In this document: in pieces, positions 37,048 through 44,854 of the stretch
Layout of the letters: the number at the start of each line of letters is the position of its first letter
How positions within the stretch are numbered: position 1 is the first letter of the stretch
The notes under the pieces: model-generated
What the model was told of the DNA's origin: nothing
Seen by the model: the letters and a program-made list of their open reading frames with translations, nothing else
Databases searched by the model: none
Position numbers and translations under genes: made by a program
Source: CAVZCK01 sp963798805
Lineage (GTDB): Bacteria > Pseudomonadota > Alphaproteobacteria > Rhizobiales > Rhodomicrobiaceae
Length of the DNA stretch: 64,000 nucleotides
Reading direction: 5' to 3'
Assembly: GCA_963798805.1 (NCBI GenBank)
Contig: CAWCVC010000017.1
Location: forward strand, 186,001-250,000

Positions 37048-37518
37048 TTACCATCGGTAATGCGAGAAGGCCCGATTGGCCTCGGCCATCCGGTGTGTGT
37101 CCTCCCGCTTCTTGACGGCCGTTCCACGGTTGTTTGCCGCATCAAGCAGCTCACCGGACAGCCGTTCCTCCATGGTGTTCTCGTTTCTTGCCCGCGCGGC
37201 GGAGATGATCCAGCGGATGGCCAGCGCCTGCCGGCGGTCGGTCCGGACTTCCACCGGGACCTGATAGGTGGCGCCGCCGACACGGCGTGAACGCACCTCG
37301 ATGGCCGGCTTCACATTGTCCAGCGCCTCGTGGAAAAGCTGGATCGGGTCGCGCTTGGCCTTGCTCTCAATCCTGTCGAGGGCGCCGTAGACAATCCGCT
37401 CCGCCGCGGACTTCTTGCCCTCATACATGAGGCTGTTCATGAACTTCGCCAACACGAAATCCCGATATTTCGGGTCCGGGATGATCTCGCGCTTTTCCGC
37501 TCTATGCCGCCTTGACAT
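37048..37518 (-). CDS. rpsG: 30S ribosomal protein S7
   Basis: A 156-residue S7: MSRRHRAEKREIIPDPKYRD, KSAAERIVYGALDRIE, VRSRRVGGATYQVPVEVRTD, RRQALAIRWIISAARARNEN and C-terminal DTHRMAEANRAFSHYRW. It nucleates the 30S head and contacts the E-site. It lies 22 bp before fusA. Confidence 0.98.
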   Translation of the reverse strand: MSRRHRAEKREIIPDPKYRDFVLAKFMNSLMYEGKKSAAERIVYGALDRIESKAKRDPIQLFHEALDNVKPAIEVRSRRVGGATYQVPVEVRTDRRQALAIRWIISAARARNENTMEERLSGELLDAANNRGTAVKKREDTHRMAEANRAFSHYRW

Positions 37519-37550
37519 GGCTTCTCATTCCAATCGTCTTCAGCAAATGC

Positions 37551-37922
37551 CTATTTCGGCCGCTTGGCGCCGTATTTCGAACGCCGCTGCCGGCGCTTCG
37601 ACACGCCCTGCGTATCGAGAACGCCGCGGATCGTGTGGTAGCGCACGCCAGGCAGGTCCTTGACGCGGCCGCCCCGGATCAGCACCACCGAGTGCTCCTG
37701 CAAATTGTGGCCCTCGCCCGGGATGTAGCTCGTCACCTCGAAGCCGTTCTGCAGCCGGACGCGGGCGACCTTGCGCAACGCCGAGTTCGGCTTTTTCGGC
37801 GTCGTCGTATAGACGCGCGTGCAAACGCCGCGTTTCTGCGGGCAGGCCTGGAGCGCGGGAACCTTGTTCCGCTTGACCGGCGACTTTCTCGGCTTGCGAA
37901 TTAGCTGTTGTATTGTCGGCAT
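37551..37922 (-). CDS. rpsL: 30S ribosomal protein S12
   Basis: A 123-residue S12 (MPTIQQLIRKPRKSPVKRNK, CPQKRGVCTRVYTTTPKKPN, IPGEGHNLQEHSVVLIRGGR, VKDLPGVRYHTIRGVLDTQG). Lysines at the positions usually altered in streptomycin resistance (TTTPKKPN and GGRVKDLP) are unaltered. GGAAGG precedes ATG 37922. It is the first gene of the cluster; the ~250 bp upstream must contain the str promoter, which I could not place with confidence. Confidence 0.98.
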   Translation of the reverse strand: MPTIQQLIRKPRKSPVKRNKVPALQACPQKRGVCTRVYTTTPKKPNSALRKVARVRLQNGFEVTSYIPGEGHNLQEHSVVLIRGGRVKDLPGVRYHTIRGVLDTQGVSKRRQRRSKYGAKRPK

Positions 37923-38322
37923 GCGCCTTCCAACCCAAACGATCGTCCGGTCGAGCCGACTGCGTCGGAGCCTTAGGCTGAGACGCAAGCTGGCGACCAG
38001 CTTGAAAAACGAGAGGACCGTCCAACACGAAGCTGGAGGGTCATACACCCAGTTCTGTCTTCAATTGTCTTGGCAGCGTTTAGGACTTAAGACGCGCCAC
38101 CAGGCGCATGGCACTACTGCCTGCCAAATCGGTGTGCCGATAGATAGACATCGCGAATTATCGCGTCAAGCGTGAAATTCACAGATTTGCGCCAAATTTG
38201 CATCACAGGCTGCTGGCAGAAGAGCTTTTTACTCGACAGCGGCCAGGCTTTACATTTTAGTCCGCCTGAAGGTTGTCGTATAGGACGCCCGGTCGGGGCC
38301 ACATTACCCGCCACGCAGGATC

Positions 38323-39060
38323 TTGGAAGCGCTGCCAATCAGGAAAAACGATCGCGTTCGCGAGTTCGTGCGGCGCGCCGACAGGACCGGCGATAAGGCA
38401 TGGGCGGAATTTGATGGGCTGGGGATGGGAGAGTTTGTCGCCTGGGCTGCGACGGGTATCGTCGTTGGGCTTCAAACATGGTCGACGCCAGCAGCCGCGT
38501 CCCAGAAAAAGGGATGGCGGGGCTCGGCTGTGCCAGAGGTTCCGCTTGTTCACAGACAACGCTTCTTTCTCAGGCAGCGCGACGGGCGGGAGGTGGAGAT
38601 CCTCCTCGTCGACAGCGGCATCGGCTTTCGCAACGGCCATGCCGTGACGGCCGTCTGGGCGGCACGCAAGAACGCGCCTTTCGGCCACTGTATCTATCTC
38701 GAGAACCATACCACCGGAGCCATCGCGCGGCTGACGGAGAATATCTCTTTAATCCGCAGCAAGGCCCGCCTGTGGAGAATCGGCGTCTTCGGCTTTCTCG
38801 CGACCTTCCCGGCGGCGCTGACGCTCATCGGCTGGCTGATCCTCCACCGTGGAGCAGGCTCGCTTCATGACGAGAAATTCCTTATAAGCTCCGCTGTCGG
38901 GCTCGGGCTCTTATTTATCGTCGGGGTGGTTGTCTCGAAGTTGGTGTTCGATTACCTGCGTGTCGATGATGATCAGAAGATATGGCTGGCGGCGGATAAG
39001 GCTTTGATGCATGCGCGCCGGGTTCTCATTCAAAAGCCGATGATTAAGCGCTATAGTTGA
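38323..39060 (+). CDS. Membrane protein of unknown function
   Basis: Up to 245 residues from TTG 38323; ATG 38425 would give ~211 and the start is uncertain. A first part with RQRFFLRQRDGREVEILLVDSG and FGHCIYLENHTTGAIARL looks like a small beta-rich soluble domain. It is followed by two clear transmembrane segments (GVFGFLATFPAALTLIGWLI and SSAVGLGLLFIVGVVVSKL) and a charged C-terminus. I do not recognise the family. It is divergent from rpsL. A weak stem TTGCT/AGCAA followed by ATTTTCCCTTTT just after the stop may act as a terminator. Confidence 0.6.
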   Translation: MEALPIRKNDRVREFVRRADRTGDKAWAEFDGLGMGEFVAWAATGIVVGLQTWSTPAAASQKKGWRGSAVPEVPLVHRQRFFLRQRDGREVEILLVDSGIGFRNGHAVTAVWAARKNAPFGHCIYLENHTTGAIARLTENISLIRSKARLWRIGVFGFLATFPAALTLIGWLILHRGAGSLHDEKFLISSAVGLGLLFIVGVVVSKLVFDYLRVDDDQKIWLAADKALMHARRVLIQKPMIKRYS

Positions 39061-39260
39061 GTTGCTGCAAAAGCAAATTTTCCCTTTTCTGTTCTCTGCT
39101 GCAGGCACACTGTATTCATTTTTGCGGCTTGCGCAAAGATCTTAGTTGTCAGCAGAATTCCTCTTGCCAAAGCCTCGATTTTGAAGTCTTATTTCCTTCC
39201 TATTGACTGTCGCTTTAGGCTGGCGGCGATGCGTTCCGGTGACCCGAGCCGAGAAGCCAT

Positions 39261-40571
39261 ATGGGTGTTATGAAACACTTTGCCAGACTGCCGGCCCTTC
39301 GGCCATTCGGTCATTGCCTTATATTTGCGGCTGCATTATGCGCCGGGCCGGGCTTGGCGGGATCCGGCGAACCGGCTGCGGCGGCCGGTGACGTGCCGGC
39401 CGGACCTGCGATCAGCGCGCCGGCAAAGCGACCGCCGAGCCCTGATCTTGCCACCAGCAAAGTCGTCCAGTCCGTTGCCCACCGCGTTTACCGTCTCCTG
39501 GTCGACGTCGACGGCGCCGTCAAAGGCGGCACGGCCTTTCTCGTCAGCGGCAAGCGGATCGTCGCCACCAACAACCATGTGGTCGAGCAGGGGACGGCGT
39601 TCTCGGTCGGCTATGTCGGCGAAGGCGGCCATATCAGGCGCGTGCCCTTGCGCGTCATCGCAATCTTCCCGCAGAAGGATCTCGCACTGCTGGAGGCGCT
39701 CGACGACCTGCCCGGCGACCCGCTGCCGCTCTCCGCCAGCTATCCGGGGCTTGCGACCGACCTGTTCGCCATCGGCTTTCCAGCGGCCGCCGATCCGCAA
39801 GGCTTGTCGGCCTGGTCGCAGGACGACGACGAAACCTTTTTCCTGCCGTCGGTGCTCAAGGGCTATGTCTCGCGCATATTGATGAACCGGTGGTTCAGCA
39901 GCCAGCTCCAGCATCAGACACCGATCATTCCCGGTTACAGCGGCGGCCCGCTGATCAATGACAACGGCGTCGTGGTCGCGATCAGCAGCTCGATCCACAA
40001 GGAAGCCAACGGCGTCTCCTATGGTGTGCTGGCGGCCGATCTCGTCAATTTCATCGATGCCTGCGCGCTGCCCGTCGATGCGGTGAAGGGCAACCCGCCC
40101 CCGCTTCCGAGTCGCGCCGAGGTGAGAAACACTCTCCCCACAGCCAGCATGCATGTGGTTCAGGCGAAACTTCCGCCGGATGCGAGCGACATCGCCATGC
40201 TGGCGCGCGGCAATGATTTCCTCGAGCGCGGAGACATCACCGCCGCGCGGCTCATCTTCCGCTATCTGATCAGCCGCGGCGACCTGCCGGAGGCCTATGC
40301 CGGCCTCGCCAGGACCTATGATCCGATCTTCCTCAATCAAAAGAACGTTATCGGCGTCTCGGGGGATTCGGAAAAAGCGCGGGAATTCTACGAGAAGGCT
40401 GCAAGTCTTGGCGGAAACGAGTCGACCCGCCAGGCGTTCGCAGCCCTGCCTGGCAAGCCAGGGCGGTGCGATGGCAGCGTCTGCAAGCTGGTCAACAGCG
40501 CGAACGGCCCCGTCGTGGTCTGCGAGAAATCCGATCCGACTCTGGTGGTCAACAACGCGCTGGGCCGCTAG
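39261..40571 (+). CDS. Exported trypsin-like serine protease with C-terminal Sel1-like repeat domain
   Basis: A 436-residue protein with an N-terminal export signal, a chymotrypsin-fold domain with an intact triad (His106 in ATNNHVVEQG, Asp140 in PQKDLALLEA, Ser227 in IPGYSGGPLI), and a C-terminal helical domain (RGNDFLERGDITAARLIFRY, GLARTYDPIF, EKAREFYEKAASLGG) of Sel1/TPR type. No PDZ domain follows, unlike HtrA. A periplasmic quality-control or signalling protease is inferred. The same C-terminal domain recurs in the protein at 58344-59726. Its TAG stop lies in the CTAG border of the C/D element. Confidence 0.82.
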   Translation: MGVMKHFARLPALRPFGHCLIFAAALCAGPGLAGSGEPAAAAGDVPAGPAISAPAKRPPSPDLATSKVVQSVAHRVYRLLVDVDGAVKGGTAFLVSGKRIVATNNHVVEQGTAFSVGYVGEGGHIRRVPLRVIAIFPQKDLALLEALDDLPGDPLPLSASYPGLATDLFAIGFPAAADPQGLSAWSQDDDETFFLPSVLKGYVSRILMNRWFSSQLQHQTPIIPGYSGGPLINDNGVVVAISSSIHKEANGVSYGVLAADLVNFIDACALPVDAVKGNPPPLPSRAEVRNTLPTASMHVVQAKLPPDASDIAMLARGNDFLERGDITAARLIFRYLISRGDLPEAYAGLARTYDPIFLNQKNVIGVSGDSEKAREFYEKAASLGGNESTRQAFAALPGKPGRCDGSVCKLVNSANGPVVVCEKSDPTLVVNNALGR

Positions 40572-40730
40572 TGTCCCGTCTCCGAATTGCCGACCAATTT
40601 GCCGCAACCACTTCCGGCAATTCGGAGACGGGACACTAGCAAACTCAATGCTTTAGTGTGGCTTATGTCTCGCAATTGCCTTGCCGAGGCCGCTGCGAAA
40701 GGGGAAGGCAATTGCGAGACGCCACACTAG
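40568..40730 (+). mobile_element. Twin-hairpin CTAG element C/D (163 bp)
   Basis: Hairpin C, 40568-40639, has 25-nt complementary arms (CTAGTGTCCC plus a 15-nt arm) and ends in CTAG. A 13-nt linker (CAAACTCAATGCT) leads to hairpin D, 40653-40730: TTAGTGTGGC, a TTAT bulge, a 16-nt arm, a loop, the complementary arm and GCCACACTAG. Architecture (10-nt arm, optional 4-nt bulge, ~16-nt arm, two hairpins, short linker) matches the A/B elements although the arm sequences are unrelated. It starts inside the stop codon of the protease gene and ends 64 bp before the UbiH-type start. Confidence 0.8.
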
Positions 40731-40794
40731 CGCAAAGCGCGCGCCGGCGGCGAAACAGCTTGTTCGCGCCTGCCAGGCTCGCCAGAATGCGGGC

Positions 40795-41949
40795 ATGAGC
40801 ATTCCCTCACACGATATTGCCGTCGTCGGCGCGGGGCCCGCCGGCCTTGCCGCGGCCGTAGCATTGCGGCAGGCGGGGCGCGATGCGGTCTGCGTCGGAC
40901 CTGCGCCGCGGGCCGACGCGCCGGACCGCCGGACCACGGCGCTGCTGCACGGCTCGGTCCGGTTCCTCGGTGAGGCCGGCGTCTGGGAGCGGCTCGCCAC
41001 AGAAGCCGCGCCCTTGCGCGCCCTGCGCCTGATCGATCGGACCGGACGGCTGTTTCGTGCGCCCGATATGCTGTTCGATGCGTCCGAGATCGGTCAGGAG
41101 GCTTTCGGCTACAATGTGCCGAACACCGCCCTTCTCGGCGTCCTGCTCGCGGCACTCGGCGATGGATTTCTGCCGACACCGGGAGTCCGGCATATCGAGC
41201 ACGGCGATGGCGTCGCCCGGCTCACGCTCGCGGACGGCTCCGAGATCGGCGCAAAGCTCGTCGTCGGAGCCGACGGGCGCAATTCTCTCTGCAGGGAGAC
41301 CGCCGGGATCCGCGTTCGCAGCTGGTCCTATGATCAGACCGCCATCGTCTGCAATTTTCATCACAGCCGGCCGCATCGGGGCGCCTGCACTGAATTCCAT
41401 TATGGCGGCGGGCCGTTCACGGTGGTGCCGCTGCCGGGCGATGCCTCAAGCCTCGTCTGGGTGGAGCGGACCGACGAAGCCAAGTCGCTCGCGGCTTTGA
41501 GCAAGGCAGAATTTGCCGACCGGCTGGCCGAACGGCTCGGCGGCCTTCTCGGCGAGGTCACCGAGATCGGCTCGCGCGGCGTCTTCCCGCTCAGCGGCCT
41601 CGTGGCGCGGAAGCTGACCGGCGAGCGCATCGCGCTCATCGGCGAGGCGGCGCACGTGATGCCGCCGATCGGCGCCCAGGAACTCAACCTCGGATTCCGC
41701 GATGTCGCCGATCTCGTGATCTGTCTGGCACAGGCGGACGACCCGGGATCGCCCGACATATTAGCGGCCTATGAGCGGGCCCGGCGGAGCGACGTGCTTA
41801 TGCGGACGCTCGCCGCCGATTTCCTCAACCGCACCCTGATCTCGTCCTTCCCGCTGTTCCAACTCGCCCGCGGCGGCGGCCTGCTGGCGCTGTCGCTGCC
41901 GGGACCGCTGCGCCGCGCCGCGATGCTGCGAGGCATGGCGGCCGCCTGA
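40795..41949 (+). CDS. UbiH/Coq6-type FAD-dependent monooxygenase
   Basis: A 384-residue flavoprotein hydroxylase with the N-terminal dinucleotide-binding motif IAVVGAGPAGLAAAVALRQA, the middle DG motif LVVGADGRNSLCRETAG, and the ribityl-binding GERIALIGEAAHVMPPIGAQ with ELNLGFRDVADL. It belongs to the ubiquinone-ring hydroxylase group; which ring carbon it acts on cannot be told. I start it at ATG 40795; the frame is open further upstream but runs into hairpin D, and an upstream start would therefore depend on the mobile element. Confidence 0.88.
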   Translation: MSIPSHDIAVVGAGPAGLAAAVALRQAGRDAVCVGPAPRADAPDRRTTALLHGSVRFLGEAGVWERLATEAAPLRALRLIDRTGRLFRAPDMLFDASEIGQEAFGYNVPNTALLGVLLAALGDGFLPTPGVRHIEHGDGVARLTLADGSEIGAKLVVGADGRNSLCRETAGIRVRSWSYDQTAIVCNFHHSRPHRGACTEFHYGGGPFTVVPLPGDASSLVWVERTDEAKSLAALSKAEFADRLAERLGGLLGEVTEIGSRGVFPLSGLVARKLTGERIALIGEAAHVMPPIGAQELNLGFRDVADLVICLAQADDPGSPDILAAYERARRSDVLMRTLAADFLNRTLISSFPLFQLARGGGLLALSLPGPLRRAAMLRGMAAA

Positions 41950-42135
41950 GCGGGACAAGTCCGAGCAGTATGGATCTGTTGCCGGAAAACGTCGGTCTAC
42001 GCCCGATCGGCCCCATTCTCACCTGCGACGCGCGCGACGCTTGACGCCTCGGGGCCTGCTTGGCACTAAGCGCGGGCGAAGCTCGATGCTCATTCCGCGG
42101 TCTGCTCGCGGCGCAACACCTTATCCCCGCAAGGC

Positions 42136-43035
42136 ATGTCAACGCTCCTGACCATCCGTCATCTCATCGAATATGCGTTCCTGCGCTGTGTCATCGGGAT
42201 TGTCCGCCTGTTCCCGCTCGATGCGGCGCGCGAACTCTCCGCAAAGGCCTGGCTGCTCCTGGCGCCCTATGGCCGCCGCCATCAGCGCGCGCTCGACAAT
42301 CTCGCCATCGCCTTCCCAGAGAAGACCCTGCAGGAGCGCGAGGCCATCGCCATGGAGATGTGGGGCAATCTCGGGCGCGTCATGGCCGAGACCATGCTGC
42401 TCGACCGCATCCTGAAGGAGTCCGACCGCATCCAGATCGAGAACCCCGAGTTGCTCAACCGCTACGCCTACAAGATGGGCGCCGCCATCGTCTGCTCGCT
42501 GCATATGGGCAATTGGGAGCTGGCGATGTGGCCGCTGACCCGCGCAGGCGCCAAGCCTGCCGCCGTCTACCGGCTGGTCGACAATCCCTATATCGACCTC
42601 TATCTGCGCAGCCAGCGCTCCGAGCTTTATCCGGGTGGCCTGTTCGCGCGCGGCAAGCGCGAGGGCATCAAGATGGGGCACGACACCGCCCGGATGATCG
42701 CCAGCTATGTGCGCGAAGGCGGGCGGCTCGGCTTTCTCGCCGATCGCTACGAGAATAAGGGCGCCAAGGTGCCGTTTTTCGGCAAGCCGGCTGCATCGAA
42801 TGTGGTGCCGGTCATGCTGGCGCGCCGGGCCGGCGCGCGGCTCTGGGCCGGACGCTGCATCAGGGTCGGCAAGGAGTCGCGATTCAAGGTGCGGATGCGC
42901 GAGATCAAGATTCCCTGGACGGACGATCCGAACGCCGACATCGAGGCCGCGCTCACCGAGCTGCACGGCCAGTTCGAGCAGTGGATCAGAGAGAATCCCG
43001 AGCAGTGGATGTGGTCGAACCGGCGCTGGTCTTGA
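42136..43035 (+). CDS. LpxL/HtrB-family lysophospholipid (lipid A) acyltransferase
   Basis: A 299-residue inner-membrane-associated acyltransferase with an N-terminal hydrophobic segment and the HxxxxE catalytic motif in SLHMGNWELA, plus LADRYENKGAKVPFFGKPAA and the C-terminal EQWIRENPEQWMWSNRRW typical of late lipid A acyltransferases. It would add a secondary acyl chain to a lipid A precursor. It follows the UbiH-type gene by 186 bp on the same strand. Confidence 0.88.
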   Translation: MSTLLTIRHLIEYAFLRCVIGIVRLFPLDAARELSAKAWLLLAPYGRRHQRALDNLAIAFPEKTLQEREAIAMEMWGNLGRVMAETMLLDRILKESDRIQIENPELLNRYAYKMGAAIVCSLHMGNWELAMWPLTRAGAKPAAVYRLVDNPYIDLYLRSQRSELYPGGLFARGKREGIKMGHDTARMIASYVREGGRLGFLADRYENKGAKVPFFGKPAASNVVPVMLARRAGARLWAGRCIRVGKESRFKVRMREIKIPWTDDPNADIEAALTELHGQFEQWIRENPEQWMWSNRRWS

Positions 43036-43059
43036 CGGCTCGGACGCCGAGGCGCCTGT

Positions 43060-43383
43060 CTAATCGCAGGCGTCGTCATGCCGCTTCGGCGCTTTCATCG
43101 AGCGGCGGATGCAGTCGTTTCCGTAGGTCTTGTGATCGCAGCCGCAGACCGGCTTATAGATCTGCATGCAGATTTTCGGCACCTTGACGCAGATGCCAGC
43201 CCAGTCCGGATGGCCGCAACTGCCTGGCGAGGGATCGCACCACAGCCCCTCGTCGCATTGGATCCCCGCAATACCGCCGCACATCTGGCCCTCGCCGGCC
43301 GCCTTTGCGCCATCGGCTTGGGCCCTTCCGCAGCAAGCCAAGAGAACAAGACAGGCTCCAGCAACTGCGGCCCGCATCATCAA
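43060..43383 (-). CDS. Secreted Kazal-type serine protease inhibitor-like protein
   Basis: A 107-residue exported protein (signal segment AAVAGACLVLLACCG). The C-terminal half matches a Kazal domain: ICMQIYKPVCGCDHKTYGND with CIRR and a final Cys (VCGCD-x2-TY-x-N-x-C core). The N-terminal half has a separate cysteine-rich CGGIAGIQCDEGLWC module. Kazal domains inhibit serine proteases through an exposed loop. It starts 6 bp after the UbiB-like gene ends and is probably its operon partner. Whether it inhibits a self or foreign protease is unknown. Confidence 0.8.
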   Translation of the reverse strand: MMMRAAVAGACLVLLACCGRAQADGAKAAGEGQMCGGIAGIQCDEGLWCDPSPGSCGHPDWAGICVKVPKICMQIYKPVCGCDHKTYGNDCIRRSMKAPKRHDDACD

Positions 43384-43389
43384 ACCTCC

Positions 43390-44787
43390 CTATTCCGGCA
43401 GAGGCACGCCCGTCTCCGTAAAGGCCCTCCGCTGACGCGCCTCCAGATCCTCGAAGCGGAAATCCTCGATCGTCTCGTTGAACAGCCGATAAAAATTCAG
43501 CTCGGCGTCCAGATGTAAAAACACGCCGCCGAGCCCGATCGCGGCGCGGTCCATGAAGACGAATTCGCGCGGCACCTTGACCGGCCCCTTCTCCTTCAGA
43601 CCCCTATGCACCGTGAAGGCTTCCTTGCGGCCATATTGGCTCGGCGCGATGCCCTCGGCGATCCGCCGCACACGATCATCCAATATCGGACCGTAGATGA
43701 ACCTCGCCCAGATGTTGAGGATGTCGATCAGCTCGTTGGAGAGACCGCGGAAGCCCCAGCTCTCATAGGCATGCACGATCAGCTCGCGATTGTCGTCGAG
43801 GAGACCGTGATAAAGGTCGATAACCCCCTGAACAAAGCGCGGCCGAAAGGTGCGGACGCAGCCATAGTCGAGAAGGTTGACGCCGGCGGCGCGCCCGTCC
43901 TCCTCGAAGATCGTATAGTTGCCGAGATGCGGGTCGCCGTGGATGACGCCGTAATGGCTGAACGGAAACCACCAGGCCCGGAACAGGGCACGGGTGATCT
44001 GATTGCGCTCCTCCTGCGGGCGGGTCTTATAATCGAGCAGGCGGCCGCCATCGAGCCAGTCCATGGTCAGGAGCCGGCGCGTCGACAGCTCCGGCCGAAC
44101 CTTCGGCACACGGATCAGCGGATCGCCGGCAAAGATCAGGCCGTAAAGCGCCATGTGGCGGGCTTCCAGCTCATAGTCCAGCTCCTCGCGCAGGCGCGCC
44201 GAAATTTCCGTGGCGATCTCGGAGGTATCGATCGCCGGGTCCATGCGCTTGTGGATGGCGAGGAGTACGCCGAGCTGGGTGAGATCGGCTTCGACCGCCG
44301 ACTGCATATCCGGATATTGCAGCTTGCAGGCGAGCAGCGCGCCATCAGGCGCTCTCGCCTTATGCACCTGACCGAGCGAAGCCGAGGCCGCCGATTCCCT
44401 TGAGAATTCGGTAAATCTCAACTCCCAGTCCGGCCCGAGCTCCGCCGCCATCCGCCTCTTGACGAAAGTCCAGCCCATAGGCGGCGCCTGGGTCTGGAGC
44501 GTGGCGAGCTGCTCGGAATATTCAGGCGGCAGCGCATCCGGGATGGTCGCGAGCAGCTGCGCGACCTTCATCAGCGGGCCTTTGAGGCCACCGAGCGCGT
44601 TGGCAAGGGCGGTCGCGTTCTTTTCGCGGTCGAGCGCAAGGCCGAGCACATAGCGGGTCGCCATGCCGGCTGCTACACCGCCGACATTAGTGCCGACCTG
44701 CGCATAGCGCTGCAGCCGGCGGGAGAGGCGGTTGGCTTCGGAATCGCGGGGCGGGCTATCGTCGGGCATGGGCGGGAGATGGCTCAA
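43390..44787 (-). CDS. ABC1/UbiB-family atypical kinase-like protein
   Basis: A 465-residue AarF/UbiB/ABC1 protein. It has the KxGQ-like element as MKVAQLLATIPDALPPEY, the Ala-rich nucleotide loop ESAASASLGQVHKA, the lysine LACKLQYP, the catalytic loop IHGDPHLGNY and the metal-binding LLDYGCVRTF. UbiB proteins support coenzyme Q synthesis through an atypical ATPase activity; other ABC1 proteins have unclear clients. There is no obvious C-terminal membrane helix pair, so it may be a soluble paralogue rather than UbiB itself. Confidence 0.85.
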   Translation of the reverse strand: MSHLPPMPDDSPPRDSEANRLSRRLQRYAQVGTNVGGVAAGMATRYVLGLALDREKNATALANALGGLKGPLMKVAQLLATIPDALPPEYSEQLATLQTQAPPMGWTFVKRRMAAELGPDWELRFTEFSRESAASASLGQVHKARAPDGALLACKLQYPDMQSAVEADLTQLGVLLAIHKRMDPAIDTSEIATEISARLREELDYELEARHMALYGLIFAGDPLIRVPKVRPELSTRRLLTMDWLDGGRLLDYKTRPQEERNQITRALFRAWWFPFSHYGVIHGDPHLGNYTIFEEDGRAAGVNLLDYGCVRTFRPRFVQGVIDLYHGLLDDNRELIVHAYESWGFRGLSNELIDILNIWARFIYGPILDDRVRRIAEGIAPSQYGRKEAFTVHRGLKEKGPVKVPREFVFMDRAAIGLGGVFLHLDAELNFYRLFNETIEDFRFEDLEARQRRAFTETGVPLPE

Positions 44788-44854
44788 TGAACACGAAACG
44801 CAGATGGTGCCGCGCGGCTATCTTTCCAAGCGTCCGGACGACGACGCCGGGACC

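Noticed and set aside
37923..38048. N-terminal extension of rpsL
   Set aside because: S12 starts universally at MPTIQQLIRK; the upstream open frame is leader DNA.
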